In this document: piece after piece, positions 8,920 through 17,144 of the stretch
Layout of the letters: every line of letters starts with the position of its first letter
How positions within the stretch are numbered: position 1 is the stretch's first letter
Assembly: GCA_900316745.1 (NCBI GenBank)
Contig: ONEB01000002.1
Coordinates: 94,241-158,240, forward strand
Direction: 5' to 3'
Source of the DNA: an uncultured Eubacteriales bacterium
GTDB lineage: Bacteria > Bacillota > Clostridia > Oscillospirales > Oscillospiraceae
DNA length: 64,000 nucleotides
The notes under the pieces: model-generated
Databases searched by the model: none
What the model saw: only the letters and a program-made list of their open reading frames with translations
Told to the model about the DNA's origin: nothing
Translations under genes and position numbers: made by a program

Positions 8920-9392
8920 AACTTGCAATCGGAAGCGATAAGTCCGGCTTTGCCGCCAAGGAGGCCATCAAGGCGTGGCTGACGGAGCAGGGCATTGATT
9001 TTGAAGATCTCGGCACCACGGACCCCGAGCAGCCGAAAAACTATGTCATCGTCGCCTCGACGGTGGCGCCCAAAGTGCAGTCGGGCGAATTCGACCGCGC
9101 GATCCTCATCTGCGGCACCGGCGCCGGCATGAACATCGTCGCGAACAAATATAAGGGCGTGCACGCCGTCGCCTGCGAGGGCGTGTATTCGGCGAAGATG
9201 GCGCGCGCGATCAACAACGCCAACGTCCTCGCCATGGGCGGCTGGATCGTCGGCCCCGAGATGGCGGTGCAGATGGTCAAGGCGTTTCTGGAGACCGACT
9301 GGCTGCAGGATCTGGAGGACTGGAGACAGGTGAACCTGCGCGGCTTCGATCAGCGCGTGCACGCGCTGGAGGATGAAATCTATGGCGCTTGA
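8916..9392 (+). CDS. RpiB/LacAB-family isomerase with altered active site
   Basis: A 158-residue RpiB-fold aldose-ketose isomerase. The catalytic cysteine is kept (ICGTGAGMNIVANKYKGV, Cys66). Two usual features differ. The N-terminal GCDHAG/GSDHAG loop is GSDKSG, and the His-Asn-Asp-Ala-Asn-Val-Leu segment that supplies the ring-opening histidine reads INNANVL (residues 99-105). Those residues contact the ring oxygen and phosphate in ribose-5-phosphate isomerase, so a different, perhaps open-chain or non-phosphorylated C4 substrate is likely. In the sulfo-TK pathway an RpiB homologue isomerises 4-deoxy-4-sulfoerythrose, which would fit. It overlaps both neighbours. Family is secure; the substrate is inference. 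Confidence 0.9.
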   Translation: MKLAIGSDKSGFAAKEAIKAWLTEQGIDFEDLGTTDPEQPKNYVIVASTVAPKVQSGEFDRAILICGTGAGMNIVANKYKGVHAVACEGVYSAKMARAINNANVLAMGGWIVGPEMAVQMVKAFLETDWLQDLEDWRQVNLRGFDQRVHALEDEIYGA

Positions 9393-10476
9393 TTTCCTGT
9401 ACCGCCAGCCGGTGGAGATCCACTTCGGCGCGGGCAAGATCGCAAAGCTGCGCGAGGTGCTCGCGCAGTACGGCGTGCAGAACGCCGTGCTCGTCTGCGG
9501 ACGGCACTTTGCCGCCGAGGCGGAGAAGCTGAAAGCGGAAAGCGGCGTGGTATGCGCGATCTTCTCCGGCGTGGAGCCGAACCCGCGGCTCTCCGGCGCC
9601 GCCGAGGCCATGCGCCTTGCGCGTGAGCACCATGCCGACGCCCTCATCGGCGTCGGCGGCGGCAGCGCCATCGACACCGCGAAGTTCGCCGCAGCCTGCG
9701 CCCCCGGCGACCGGGACGCGGAATATTACTACCGCACAACGGATTTCCCCGCGCACCCGCTGAAGATTTTTGCCGTGCCGACGACCGCCGGCACGGGCAG
9801 CGAGGTCACGCAGGTCTCCGTCATCAGCCATGGCGCGGAGAAGAAGACGATCAACAATCCCGTCTTCATGCCCACCGCCGCCATCGTCGATCCCATGCTC
9901 ACGGTCTCCGTGCCGCCGCGCACGACGATGAACACGGGGCTTGACGCTCTCGCGCACGCGCTGGAGGGCTACTGGAGCGTGAACCACCAGCCGATCAGCG
10001 ACCTGATGGCGGTCGAGGCCGTGCGCCTGATCATGGAGAATCTCGAACAGGCGTATACGCACGGGGACGACCTGAAAGCGCGCGAGGCCATGAGCATGGC
10101 GTCGCTGCTGGGCGGGCTCTCGTTCGCCCTGCCGAAGACGGCGGGCGTGCACGCGTGCAGCTATCCGCTTTCTGAGGACTGCCACCTGCCGCACGGCGAG
10201 GCCTGCGCCTTTACGCTCGACAGCTTTGTGGAGATCAACCGCGACGAGCGGCTCGACGAGCTCTGCCGCCGCGCGGGGCTGCGGGATGCCCCCGACCTCG
10301 CCGCGCGCATCCGCGTGCTGAAAAGCCTCGCGGGGCTGAGAGCGCGCCTTTCGGAGCTTGAAAATGGCGACGCGCACGCGCTCGCCGAAAAGTGCGCGAA
10401 GCATCCCCTGATGGGAAATAACCCCGTGAAGATGGACGCAGCCGCGCTCGAAGCGATGTTTGAGGCGCTGCAGTGA
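9382..10476 (+). CDS. Iron-containing alcohol dehydrogenase (aldehyde reductase)
   Basis: A group III metal-dependent alcohol dehydrogenase of about 364 residues. Visible features are the N-terminal FGAGKIAKL, NAD(P)-binding GVGGGSAIDTAK, PTTAGTGSEVTQ, and metal ligands Asp and His in TGLDALAHALEGYW plus two histidines in HACSYPLSEDCHLPHGEA. The ATG at 9382 is preferred (GGAGG 10 bases upstream) over 9373. It overlaps the RpiB-like gene. In the proposed pathway it would reduce the terminal three-carbon aldehyde (sulfolactaldehyde or lactaldehyde) to a diol, recycling NADH. That role is inferred from context. Confidence 0.92.
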   Translation: MALDFLYRQPVEIHFGAGKIAKLREVLAQYGVQNAVLVCGRHFAAEAEKLKAESGVVCAIFSGVEPNPRLSGAAEAMRLAREHHADALIGVGGGSAIDTAKFAAACAPGDRDAEYYYRTTDFPAHPLKIFAVPTTAGTGSEVTQVSVISHGAEKKTINNPVFMPTAAIVDPMLTVSVPPRTTMNTGLDALAHALEGYWSVNHQPISDLMAVEAVRLIMENLEQAYTHGDDLKAREAMSMASLLGGLSFALPKTAGVHACSYPLSEDCHLPHGEACAFTLDSFVEINRDERLDELCRRAGLRDAPDLAARIRVLKSLAGLRARLSELENGDAHALAEKCAKHPLMGNNPVKMDAAALEAMFEALQ

Positions 10477-11375
10477 CGAAGCTTTTCAACGCCTTTCTGA
10501 TCGCGGGCATGATCCTCTCGTGGGCGATCTACTACGCGGTGTCCAAGGTCATGGTCGCGTGGACGGGCTCGCCCGCGCTGGCGGGGCTTTTGCTGCGCGG
10601 GGCGGCGCTCGGCTTTCTCACGGCGCAGCTTCTCATCGACGGAGCGTTCCAGCGCCTGTTCCACCAGGGCAAGGCCGTGCTGCTGCTGTGTCTCATCGGT
10701 GCCTTCGGGTTTCTGCTCGATCTCTTTGCAAACCTCGGCTATCAGGGCGGGAGCCTTGCCGCGGGCACGGCGCTTTTGAAAACGGACGTCCTGATGGTGA
10801 ACCTCGTCACGGTCGCCCTCTACCACCGGAAGCTCTATGCCTCCGACTGGGCGGGCACGCTGATCATGCTCGCGGGCGTGCTGATGGTGCTGGGCGTGGA
10901 CGTGCGCGGGATTCATTTTCGCGTGCAGGACGGGTTCTTCCTCCTGAGCGCCGCGTGCGTCACGGTCAACGCCTTTCTCATCAAGGCGGCGCAGGAGCGC
11001 TACCACGAGGACGCCGACATGATCTCCTATTACAACAACGCCGTCGTGCTCGTGCTCTTCGGCGTCATGGCCGCGATGCAGGGCCAGCCCCTGCCCGACG
11101 CGCTGCCGGAAAACTTCTGGTGGTTCGTCGCCCTCGGCGGCCTTGCCCAGACGGGCATTTATTTCTTCTATTACCGCAATCTCAAGCGGTGCGAGGTGTG
11201 GGTCGTGAAGCTGTATCTGCTGCTCATGCCCATCGTGAGCACGCTCATCGGCGCGGTGTTTTTAAACGAACAGCTCACCGTAACGCGGCTCGTCGGCATC
11301 GGCGTGGTATTGGCTGGTGCAGCGGTGATTTTGCTCAGAGACAAGCTGCATAAGAAGGCGCCCGTGGGCGCGTGA
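10473..11375 (+). CDS. DMT/EamA-family transporter
   Basis: A drug/metabolite-transporter superfamily protein of 300 residues with about ten hydrophobic helices in two EamA repeats; the second repeat ends LIGAVFLNEQLTVTRLVGIGVVLAGAAVIL. It starts at a GTG overlapping the alcohol dehydrogenase stop (GTGA), so it is translationally coupled. DMT carriers often export small polar metabolites, so export of the reduced C3 end product is a reasonable guess. Import cannot be excluded, but a separate GPH symporter in the same cluster is the better uptake candidate. Confidence 0.88.
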   Translation: MTKLFNAFLIAGMILSWAIYYAVSKVMVAWTGSPALAGLLLRGAALGFLTAQLLIDGAFQRLFHQGKAVLLLCLIGAFGFLLDLFANLGYQGGSLAAGTALLKTDVLMVNLVTVALYHRKLYASDWAGTLIMLAGVLMVLGVDVRGIHFRVQDGFFLLSAACVTVNAFLIKAAQERYHEDADMISYYNNAVVLVLFGVMAAMQGQPLPDALPENFWWFVALGGLAQTGIYFFYYRNLKRCEVWVVKLYLLLMPIVSTLIGAVFLNEQLTVTRLVGIGVVLAGAAVILLRDKLHKKAPVGA

Positions 11376-11382
11376 CAGGCGG

Positions 11383-11456
11383 GCGGATGATATCCGCCCC
11401 TACACGCACCCCCCGTGGGTGCAGTGCATCCTGTAGGGGCGGCAACCTGCCGCCCG
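11383..11456. repeat. Paired palindromic repeat
   Basis: GGCGGATGATATCCGCCCCTAC and TGTAGGGGCGGCAACCTGCCGCCC flank a spacer with CACCCCCCGTGGGTG. It is the same family as at 2831, here between the transporter and the ROK gene. Confidence 0.8.
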
Positions 11457-11482
11457 CATACGCACACCGAAAGGCAAGGTGC

Positions 11483-12703
11483 ATGACCATGGTACAAACC
11501 GGCGACAACATGACGGCGCTCAAGCGCGGGAACCGCGCGGCGGTGCTCGCGGCGCTGCATACCGAGGGCGCCATGTCGCGCAAACGGCTTGCGGCGCGTG
11601 TGCATCTGACGCCCGCTGCCATCACCAAGATCGTCGCGGAGCTCATCCAGGAGGGGCTTGTGCGCGAGGGCGCGGCGCTGCCCACGGCCGGCGCGGGCCG
11701 GCGCGAGGTGCGCATCTCGCTCGTGCCGGAGTCCCGCTATGCGCTGGGGCTGCTGATCGACCGGGGTCACGCCATCCTCTCGGCCGTGCGCTTCGACGGC
11801 GGGATCGTCTTTTCAGAGCGCGTGGCGCTCAAAGAAAACGCGCCCGCCGAGGAGACGGTCACGGCGCTCTGCCGCCGGCTCATGGCGCTTGCCGCCCGGC
11901 TCCCGCGCGAGAAGATCATCGGCGTCGGCGTCGCGGTGCGCGGCGTGACGGACGCCGATGGCACAAGCATCCTCAACAGCATGGGCGCGCTCTCGGCGGG
12001 CGCGCATCCGCTCGCGGAATGGGTCGAGCGCGAAACGCTCCTGCGCGTCCGGATGATGAACAATGTCCGCGCGCTTCTGGCGGCGCAGCTGTTTCTGACG
12101 CGCGAGCCGACACGCTCCGCGCAGTACTTCCTGCGGTGCGAATACGGCATCGGCGCGGCGCTCGCGGCGAGCGGCGAGATCTGGCTCGGCAGCTCCAACC
12201 GCTGCTCGGAGCTGGGACACATCCCCGTCGTGCGCGGCGGGAAGCTCTGCTCGTGCGGCAAGCGCGGGTGCCTGGAGACGATTGCCTCCCCGATGGCGCT
12301 GTGCGAGGACGCACAGAGCATCCTCTCCGAGACGGAGACGCCGCTGCTGTGGAAGCTCGCCGGCGGCGCGCAGGCGAAAAGTCTGCCGCTCGACGCCGTG
12401 CTGCAGGCCGCCGCCAACGGCGACACCGCCGTCGCGGCCATCACGGAGCGCGCCGTAAAGGCGCTGGCGCAGGCGCTTCGGAGCGTCATCTACATCCTCG
12501 ACCCGGAAAAGATCGTTTTGTACGGGCGCGTGTTTGAAAACGCCTATTTTCTTTCACGCCTGCTCGCCGAGCTGCGCGAGGGCGTCGACGCGGATCACGC
12601 CGCGCGCATCGAAAAAAGCCCGTTCAACGGGCAGCTGGAACCCATCGCCGCGCCGCTGATCGCGGTCTCGGCATTCTTCCGCACGGGAGGTATGGACTTA
12701 TGA
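11483..12703 (+). CDS. ROK-family transcriptional regulator
   Basis: About 406 residues: an N-terminal winged helix-turn-helix (AMSRKRLAARVHLTPAAITKIVAEL, quoted here only in part as AARVHLTPAAITKIV) followed by a ROK sugar-kinase-like domain. The zinc-binding signature reads CSCGKRGCLE. ROK repressors bind a sugar or sugar phosphate and release DNA. The ATG at 11483 (or 11489) is chosen because upstream in-frame sequence is a palindromic repeat. The stop overlaps the DUF4867 start. It likely controls this catabolic locus, with candidate operators at 7017-7029 and 7101-7118. Confidence 0.92.
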   Translation: MTMVQTGDNMTALKRGNRAAVLAALHTEGAMSRKRLAARVHLTPAAITKIVAELIQEGLVREGAALPTAGAGRREVRISLVPESRYALGLLIDRGHAILSAVRFDGGIVFSERVALKENAPAEETVTALCRRLMALAARLPREKIIGVGVAVRGVTDADGTSILNSMGALSAGAHPLAEWVERETLLRVRMMNNVRALLAAQLFLTREPTRSAQYFLRCEYGIGAALAASGEIWLGSSNRCSELGHIPVVRGGKLCSCGKRGCLETIASPMALCEDAQSILSETETPLLWKLAGGAQAKSLPLDAVLQAAANGDTAVAAITERAVKALAQALRSVIYILDPEKIVLYGRVFENAYFLSRLLAELREGVDADHAARIEKSPFNGQLEPIAAPLIAVSAFFRTGGMDL

Positions 12704-13362
12704 TTTTGGATTCTCTGCGCGCGAAAAACCCCGCGCTGCGCTTAGACTGCGTCACCGACGCCGCCTTTGCGCCGTACGGGCGGGTGCTGCCGCTGAAGGA
12801 CAGCGGCGCGCTGCACCGCGCGCTTTCAGATACACCGATCCCCGACGAGGGGAACCGGTATGTTGCGTCGCTGGACACGCTGGAGGCTGCCTGCGAAGCG
12901 GCCGGGGCGCTTTCCCCCTTCGGCGGCATGCAGACGCAGGCGGGATACTGCAACGGGCGCGGGCACAGGCTCAACGCCCTGGAATACCACAAGTGCAGCG
13001 AGGTGAACTTCTCCACGACGGGGCTCGTGCTCCTGCTCGCCCTGCCGGAGGAGATGGCCGACGGGAGGCTCGATTCCGCCGCCGTGCGCGGATTCTATCT
13101 GCCGCCCGACGTCGCGATCGAGGTTTACCCGCGCGTGGGGCACTTCGCGCCCTGCCGCGTGTCGGAGGACGGCTTTCAATGTCTCGTCGTGCTCGAGCGC
13201 GGCGTGAACAGTCCGATCGACGTCCCCGGACCGGGCGCGGACGGTGAGGACAAACTCCTGTGGATGCGCGGCAAGTGGATGACCTGCCACGCCGAGTCTC
13301 CGCAGGCGGAAAAGGGCGCGTTCATCGGGATTACGGGAGAGAACTGGGATCTGGAGATTTGA
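12700..13362 (+). CDS. DUF4867 protein, candidate sugar isomerase
   Basis: A 220-residue cupin-like protein of the DUF4867 type; recognisable phrases are GGMQTQAGYCNGRGHRLNALEYH near residues 74-94 and a WMRGKWM segment near the end. His/Glu residues in EYHKCSEVNF look like metal ligands. From memory, a DUF4867 (PF16161) protein acts as the sulfoquinovose-sulfofructose isomerase in transaldolase-type sulfoglycolysis; if right, this gene supplies the aldose-ketose step before the transketolase. ATGA overlap with the ROK gene shows coupling. Family call is good; the enzymatic role depends on that recollection and on context. Confidence 0.8.
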   Translation: MILDSLRAKNPALRLDCVTDAAFAPYGRVLPLKDSGALHRALSDTPIPDEGNRYVASLDTLEAACEAAGALSPFGGMQTQAGYCNGRGHRLNALEYHKCSEVNFSTTGLVLLLALPEEMADGRLDSAAVRGFYLPPDVAIEVYPRVGHFAPCRVSEDGFQCLVVLERGVNSPIDVPGPGADGEDKLLWMRGKWMTCHAESPQAEKGAFIGITGENWDLEI

Positions 13363-13385
13363 GAGTAACGGATGCATGAAAACCG

Positions 13386-13550
13386 GGTGTCATCGCGAAC
13401 GAGTGACGAGATTGCCGCGTCGCTGCGCTCCTCGCAATGACAGGGCTTTTGGGTCATCGCGAACCAGTGCGCACACTGGTGTGGCGATCTCTGGAAAAGG
13501 GAACGGATTGCCGCGTCGGCTCACGCCTCCTCGCAATGACAGGCTTTTTC
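13386..13550. repeat. Two CCTCGCAATGACA-type repeats
   Basis: Two units, each running from TCATCGCGAACxAGTG to CTCCTCGCAATGACAGG, lie in tandem between the DUF4867 and GH31 genes. The second contains a CCAGTG-CGCA-CACTGG hairpin; the related unit at 43798 has CCAGTGAC/GTCACTGG instead. A fragment also lies in the amidase gene at 38361. This gap holds no other recognisable signal apart from the GH31 ribosome site. Confidence 0.8.
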
Positions 13551-13587
13551 ATGCGGCGATGAATGAATGAGAGGGGAAGGGATGCAC

Positions 13588-15552
13588 ATGCCATTTACGC
13601 TTACGCGCAGGGGTGCCGTCCTGCTCGCGGCGGCGCCGATGCTGCCCGTCGTGACCGCCGTGCGGCGCGAAAAGGTGTACCACGCCAACCGCGGCACCGT
13701 GACCGCCACGGTGGTCGAGCGCGAGCGCATTGCGCTCACCGAGCTGCGCGCCGACGGCGAGCGCTTTACGTTCTCCGCGCAGGGACACAGCCTGACCGCG
13801 GCGGCGTCTGACGTTCCCGGCGGCATACAGCTCGCGCTCGAGGGCGAGGACGGCTGGGCGTATGAGTTTCGCTTTGCCGCCGAGGCGGACGAGGCCGTGT
13901 TCGGCGGCGGCGAGCAGTACCGCCAGCTGAATCTGCGCCATGAGCGCGTCGTGAACCTCGTCGAGGAGCACATCAAGGCGTCCACGATCGTGCAGAAGGC
14001 GCTGCTGCCCCGCGCGCTCTACCGCCCGAAGCCCCACAGCGAGATCGGAAGCTACGCGCCGATGCCCGTGTTCGTCACGAGCAGAAAGCGCCTGATCGCC
14101 TTCGACACGGCGTCGGACGGCTTTTCGGAGTTCGGCGACGTGTGGTGCTTCAGCTTCGACAGCTGCCCGAAGAGCATGACCGTGCTCCGCGCGGACAGCT
14201 TCGAGGCGCTCGGGCGCGCCTACGCCGGGCTCGTGCCGAACCGGCAGTACCTCCCCGACTGGTGCCGGGACGGGATGATCCTCTCGGCGCAGGGCGGCAC
14301 GCAGCGCATCGAGGAGCTGTGTTATAAGATGCTCGACGCGGGCGCGAAGATCTCGGCAGTCTGGTCGCAGGACTGGTCGGGCGAGATCCGCACCGTCATG
14401 GGCAAGCAGGTCTGGTGGAACTGGGAGGTCGACGAAACGCTCTATCCGAACCTGCGGGAGGCGATCGGGAGGCTGAACGAGCGCGGCGTCAAATTCCTCG
14501 GCTACATCAACCCCTATCTCGTAAAGGACAGCCGGCTGTACACGCTCTGCAAGGAGCGCGGCTGGCTCATCACGCGCGCCGACGGCAGCGTCTACCACAT
14601 CAAGTCCACGACGTTCGACGCCGGCATGATCGACCTCACAAACCCCGACGCCGCGCGCTTTACGAAGGACGTGCTCATCAAAGAAAACATGCTCGGTCTC
14701 GGCATGTCGGGCTGGATGGCGGACTTCGGCGAGTATCTGCCCGCCGACTGCGTCCTGCACGACGGCGACCCGGCAAAGCTCCACAACGCCTGGCCTGTGA
14801 TGTGGGCAAAGCTCAACCGCGAGGCCATCGAGGAGGCGGGCCGCGACGACGCGTTTTTCTTCACGCGCTCGGGCTACACGGGCATCCAGACGTATGCGCC
14901 CATTCTGTGGAACGGCGACCAGCACACGGACGACACCCGCGACTACGGTATGCCGTGCGTGCTGCCGGCGAGCTTTTCGCTGGGCTTTTCCGGCGTCGGG
15001 CTCGTGCACTGCGACATCGGCGGCTTCTTCTCCTTTACGAAGATGAAGCGCGACGACACGCTCTTCATCCGCTGGATGGAGATGGGCGCGTTTTCCGCGC
15101 TCATGCGCACGCACGAGAGCATCCGCCCGTGGGCGAACAGCCAGCCCTATGACGACAAGGTGCTGCCCTACGCCGTGAAGCTCACAAACGTGCACGTCGC
15201 GCTCGCGCCCTATCTCAGAGCCTGCACGGCAAAGGTGAACGACGGCGTGCCGGTGCTGCGTCCGGACTTCTGGGCGGCGAACGACTTTGCAGCGCACCGG
15301 GACATCGACTGCTACTTCCTCGGGGACGATCTCTTCGTCGCGCCCATCATGAAGCGCGCGGCAAAGGCGCGCAAAGTGTGCCTGCCGCAGGGCGAGTGGG
15401 TGCATCTCTGGACGGGGAAGAAATTTAAGGGCGGGCGTGATTACCGCGTCAGGGCGCCGCTCGGTCAGCCGCCGGTGTTCTACCGCGCGGAGAGCGCATT
15501 CGTATCCTTGTTCCGTGGGATCACGGAAGAATATAAAAACGAGGTGAAATGA
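13588..15552 (+). CDS. GH31 alpha-glycosidase, sulfoquinovosidase-like subgroup
   Basis: A glycoside hydrolase family 31 enzyme of about 654 residues, strikingly like E. coli YihQ. Shared are IQGGT/AQGGT, SQDWSG, the nucleophile in WMADFGEYLP (Asp379), the acid/base in NGDQ, MRTHE and PPVFYRA. No lipobox is present, but the N-terminus has a short hydrophobic stretch. Two sulfonate-contact positions of YihQ differ. The Arg of GKRVMW is Gln (GKQVWW, residue 274), and the Tyr of HSDIGGY is Phe (residue 480). So it may release another 6-modified or 6-deoxy hexose. The start is 13588 or 13582. Its stop overlaps the transporter ATG. Confidence 0.9.
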   Translation: MPFTLTRRGAVLLAAAPMLPVVTAVRREKVYHANRGTVTATVVERERIALTELRADGERFTFSAQGHSLTAAASDVPGGIQLALEGEDGWAYEFRFAAEADEAVFGGGEQYRQLNLRHERVVNLVEEHIKASTIVQKALLPRALYRPKPHSEIGSYAPMPVFVTSRKRLIAFDTASDGFSEFGDVWCFSFDSCPKSMTVLRADSFEALGRAYAGLVPNRQYLPDWCRDGMILSAQGGTQRIEELCYKMLDAGAKISAVWSQDWSGEIRTVMGKQVWWNWEVDETLYPNLREAIGRLNERGVKFLGYINPYLVKDSRLYTLCKERGWLITRADGSVYHIKSTTFDAGMIDLTNPDAARFTKDVLIKENMLGLGMSGWMADFGEYLPADCVLHDGDPAKLHNAWPVMWAKLNREAIEEAGRDDAFFFTRSGYTGIQTYAPILWNGDQHTDDTRDYGMPCVLPASFSLGFSGVGLVHCDIGGFFSFTKMKRDDTLFIRWMEMGAFSALMRTHESIRPWANSQPYDDKVLPYAVKLTNVHVALAPYLRACTAKVNDGVPVLRPDFWAANDFAAHRDIDCYFLGDDLFVAPIMKRAAKARKVCLPQGEWVHLWTGKKFKGGRDYRVRAPLGQPPVFYRAESAFVSLFRGITEEYKNEVK

Positions 15553-16964
15553 TGGAAAACGCGACCTACATTGCCCGCACAAGCGGCATCGGCACGCGCG
15601 ACAAGATCGGCTACATGATGGGCGACCTCGGCTCGCTTCTCGTGTTCGGCCTGGTGCAGAGCGTGCTGCAGAAGTACTACACGGACGTGCTCGGCATCAC
15701 GCCCTGGGCGATCATGATCATGTTCGTCGTGGCCCGCGTCTGGGACGCGATCAACGACCCCATCTGGGGCCGCATCGTCGACGGCATGCCCGCCAGAGCC
15801 GACGGGCGCTACCGCCACTGGCTGAAGGTGCTCGCCGTGCCGACCGCCATCGGCGCGATCCTCATGTTCGTGAAGATCCCGGGGCTGAGTCAGGGCGGGT
15901 ATCTGGCCTATGCCTATGTGACCTACATCCTCTTCGGCATGCTGTACACCGGCATCAACATCCCCTACGGGTCTATGGCGCAGGTCATCACGTCCGATGA
16001 GCGCGAGCGGTCCAGCCTCTCGGTGTTTCGCTCCATCGGCTCCGTCATCGGCGCGCTGCCGGCGATGGTGCTGATCAGCATGTGCTATGTCAAGCTCGTG
16101 GACGGCACGCGCGTGATGAGCTACAACAAGATCCTCATCGGCGTCGTCGTGATCGCGGTGCTGTGCGTGCTGGCGTTCCTGCTCAGCTACAAGTGGACGA
16201 CCGAGCGCGTGAAGACCAAACCCGCCCCGAAGCAGAAGGGGCAGACCTGGCGCGTGTTCAAGGTGCTCGTGCGCAGCCGCCCGTTCGTCGCGGTGTGCAT
16301 CGTCGGCATGCTCTATCTCGCCGCGCAGATGTTCAGCCAGAGCTATTATAACTACCTCTTCCACTACTACTTCAACGCCCCCGGGCTGAGCCTGCTGCCG
16401 CAGGTGTGCATCTATCTGCCGGTCGCGGTCGTGATGTTCTTCGCGGGCAAGCTCGGCGCGAAGCTCGGCAGAAGAGAGCTCTGCGCCTACGGCATCCTGT
16501 TCTCGGGCCTGTGCAACCTCGCGCTCTACTTCCTCGGCACCCAGAGCGTCTGGATCTTCCTCGGCGCGCTGTTCCTCTCCGGCATCGGCGGGGCGTTCAT
16601 CTTCCTGCTCCTGTGGGCGATTGCGACGGACGCGATCGACTACAACGCCGTGAAGTTCGGCCTGCACGACGAGGCCACGAGCTACGCCGTCTTCACGTTC
16701 ATGCGCAAGCTCGGCCAGACCGTCGCCGCCATCCTCACGAACGCGGCGCTCATCCGCATCGGCTATGACGGCGCGACCGTCGCCGCCGAGAATCTCACGG
16801 ACGCGGTGCTCAGGCAGATGTATAACGACTCCGTGCTGATCCCGGCGGTGCTGTATCTCTTGATGTTCGTGGTGCTGCTGTTCGTCTACCCGCTCGGCAA
16901 GAAGAAGATCGCCGAGCTGCAGGTGGAAAAAGAAAACGTCCTGAAACATCTCAGCGAAGCGTAA
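15549..16964 (+). CDS. GPH-family glycoside:cation symporter
   Basis: An MFS transporter of about 471 residues with twelve hydrophobic helices, of the glycoside-pentoside-hexuronide family. Diagnostic are GYMMGDLGSLLVFGLVQ near the N-terminus, the RVWDAINDPIWGRIVD motif after helix 2, and INIPYGSMAQVIT. YihO/YihP-type carriers of sulfoquinovose and its glycosides belong to the same family. It is the last gene of the operon, overlaps the GH31 stop, and is followed by a terminator. It probably imports the glycoside or sugar on which the GH31 enzyme and isomerase act. Confidence 0.93.
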   Translation: MMENATYIARTSGIGTRDKIGYMMGDLGSLLVFGLVQSVLQKYYTDVLGITPWAIMIMFVVARVWDAINDPIWGRIVDGMPARADGRYRHWLKVLAVPTAIGAILMFVKIPGLSQGGYLAYAYVTYILFGMLYTGINIPYGSMAQVITSDERERSSLSVFRSIGSVIGALPAMVLISMCYVKLVDGTRVMSYNKILIGVVVIAVLCVLAFLLSYKWTTERVKTKPAPKQKGQTWRVFKVLVRSRPFVAVCIVGMLYLAAQMFSQSYYNYLFHYYFNAPGLSLLPQVCIYLPVAVVMFFAGKLGAKLGRRELCAYGILFSGLCNLALYFLGTQSVWIFLGALFLSGIGGAFIFLLLWAIATDAIDYNAVKFGLHDEATSYAVFTFMRKLGQTVAAILTNAALIRIGYDGATVAAENLTDAVLRQMYNDSVLIPAVLYLLMFVVLLFVYPLGKKKIAELQVEKENVLKHLSEA

Positions 16965-16982
16965 CATGCCGTGTAAAGCAGA

Positions 16983-17016
16983 CAAGCCTATCCGATTTCG
17001 GATAGGCTTGTTTTAT
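16983..17016. terminator. Terminator after the symporter gene
   Basis: Hairpin CAAGCCTATCCGA / TCGGATAGGCTTG followed by TTTTA on the plus strand ends the catabolic operon. Confidence 0.85.
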
Positions 17017-17027
17017 GATTGAACGTG

Positions 17028-17144
17028 CCAAATCAAATCGCATGATTTGATTTGGAGAGGAAGAACGGGGGAGCGGATACGAAGCCGCTGGGCAGAGGCA
17101 AAGCCTTTGCCCGGCGGCGAAGTGGAGCGAGCCCGTTCAGACGA
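17028..17144 (+). repeat. 117-nt structured repeat, copy 1
   Basis: The unit begins with a perfect 12-bp hairpin CCAAATCAAATC-GCAT-GATTTGATTTGG. AGAGGAAGA follows, then an outer stem ACGGG/CCCGT enclosing GCGGATA, an inner hairpin GGGCA-AGGC/GCCT-TGCCC, and GGCGGCGAAGTGGAGC. The 3' end overlaps the mnmA stop codon. The same blocks in the same order, with compensating stem changes, lie at 32658-32773 inside a phage gene. Confidence 0.8.
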
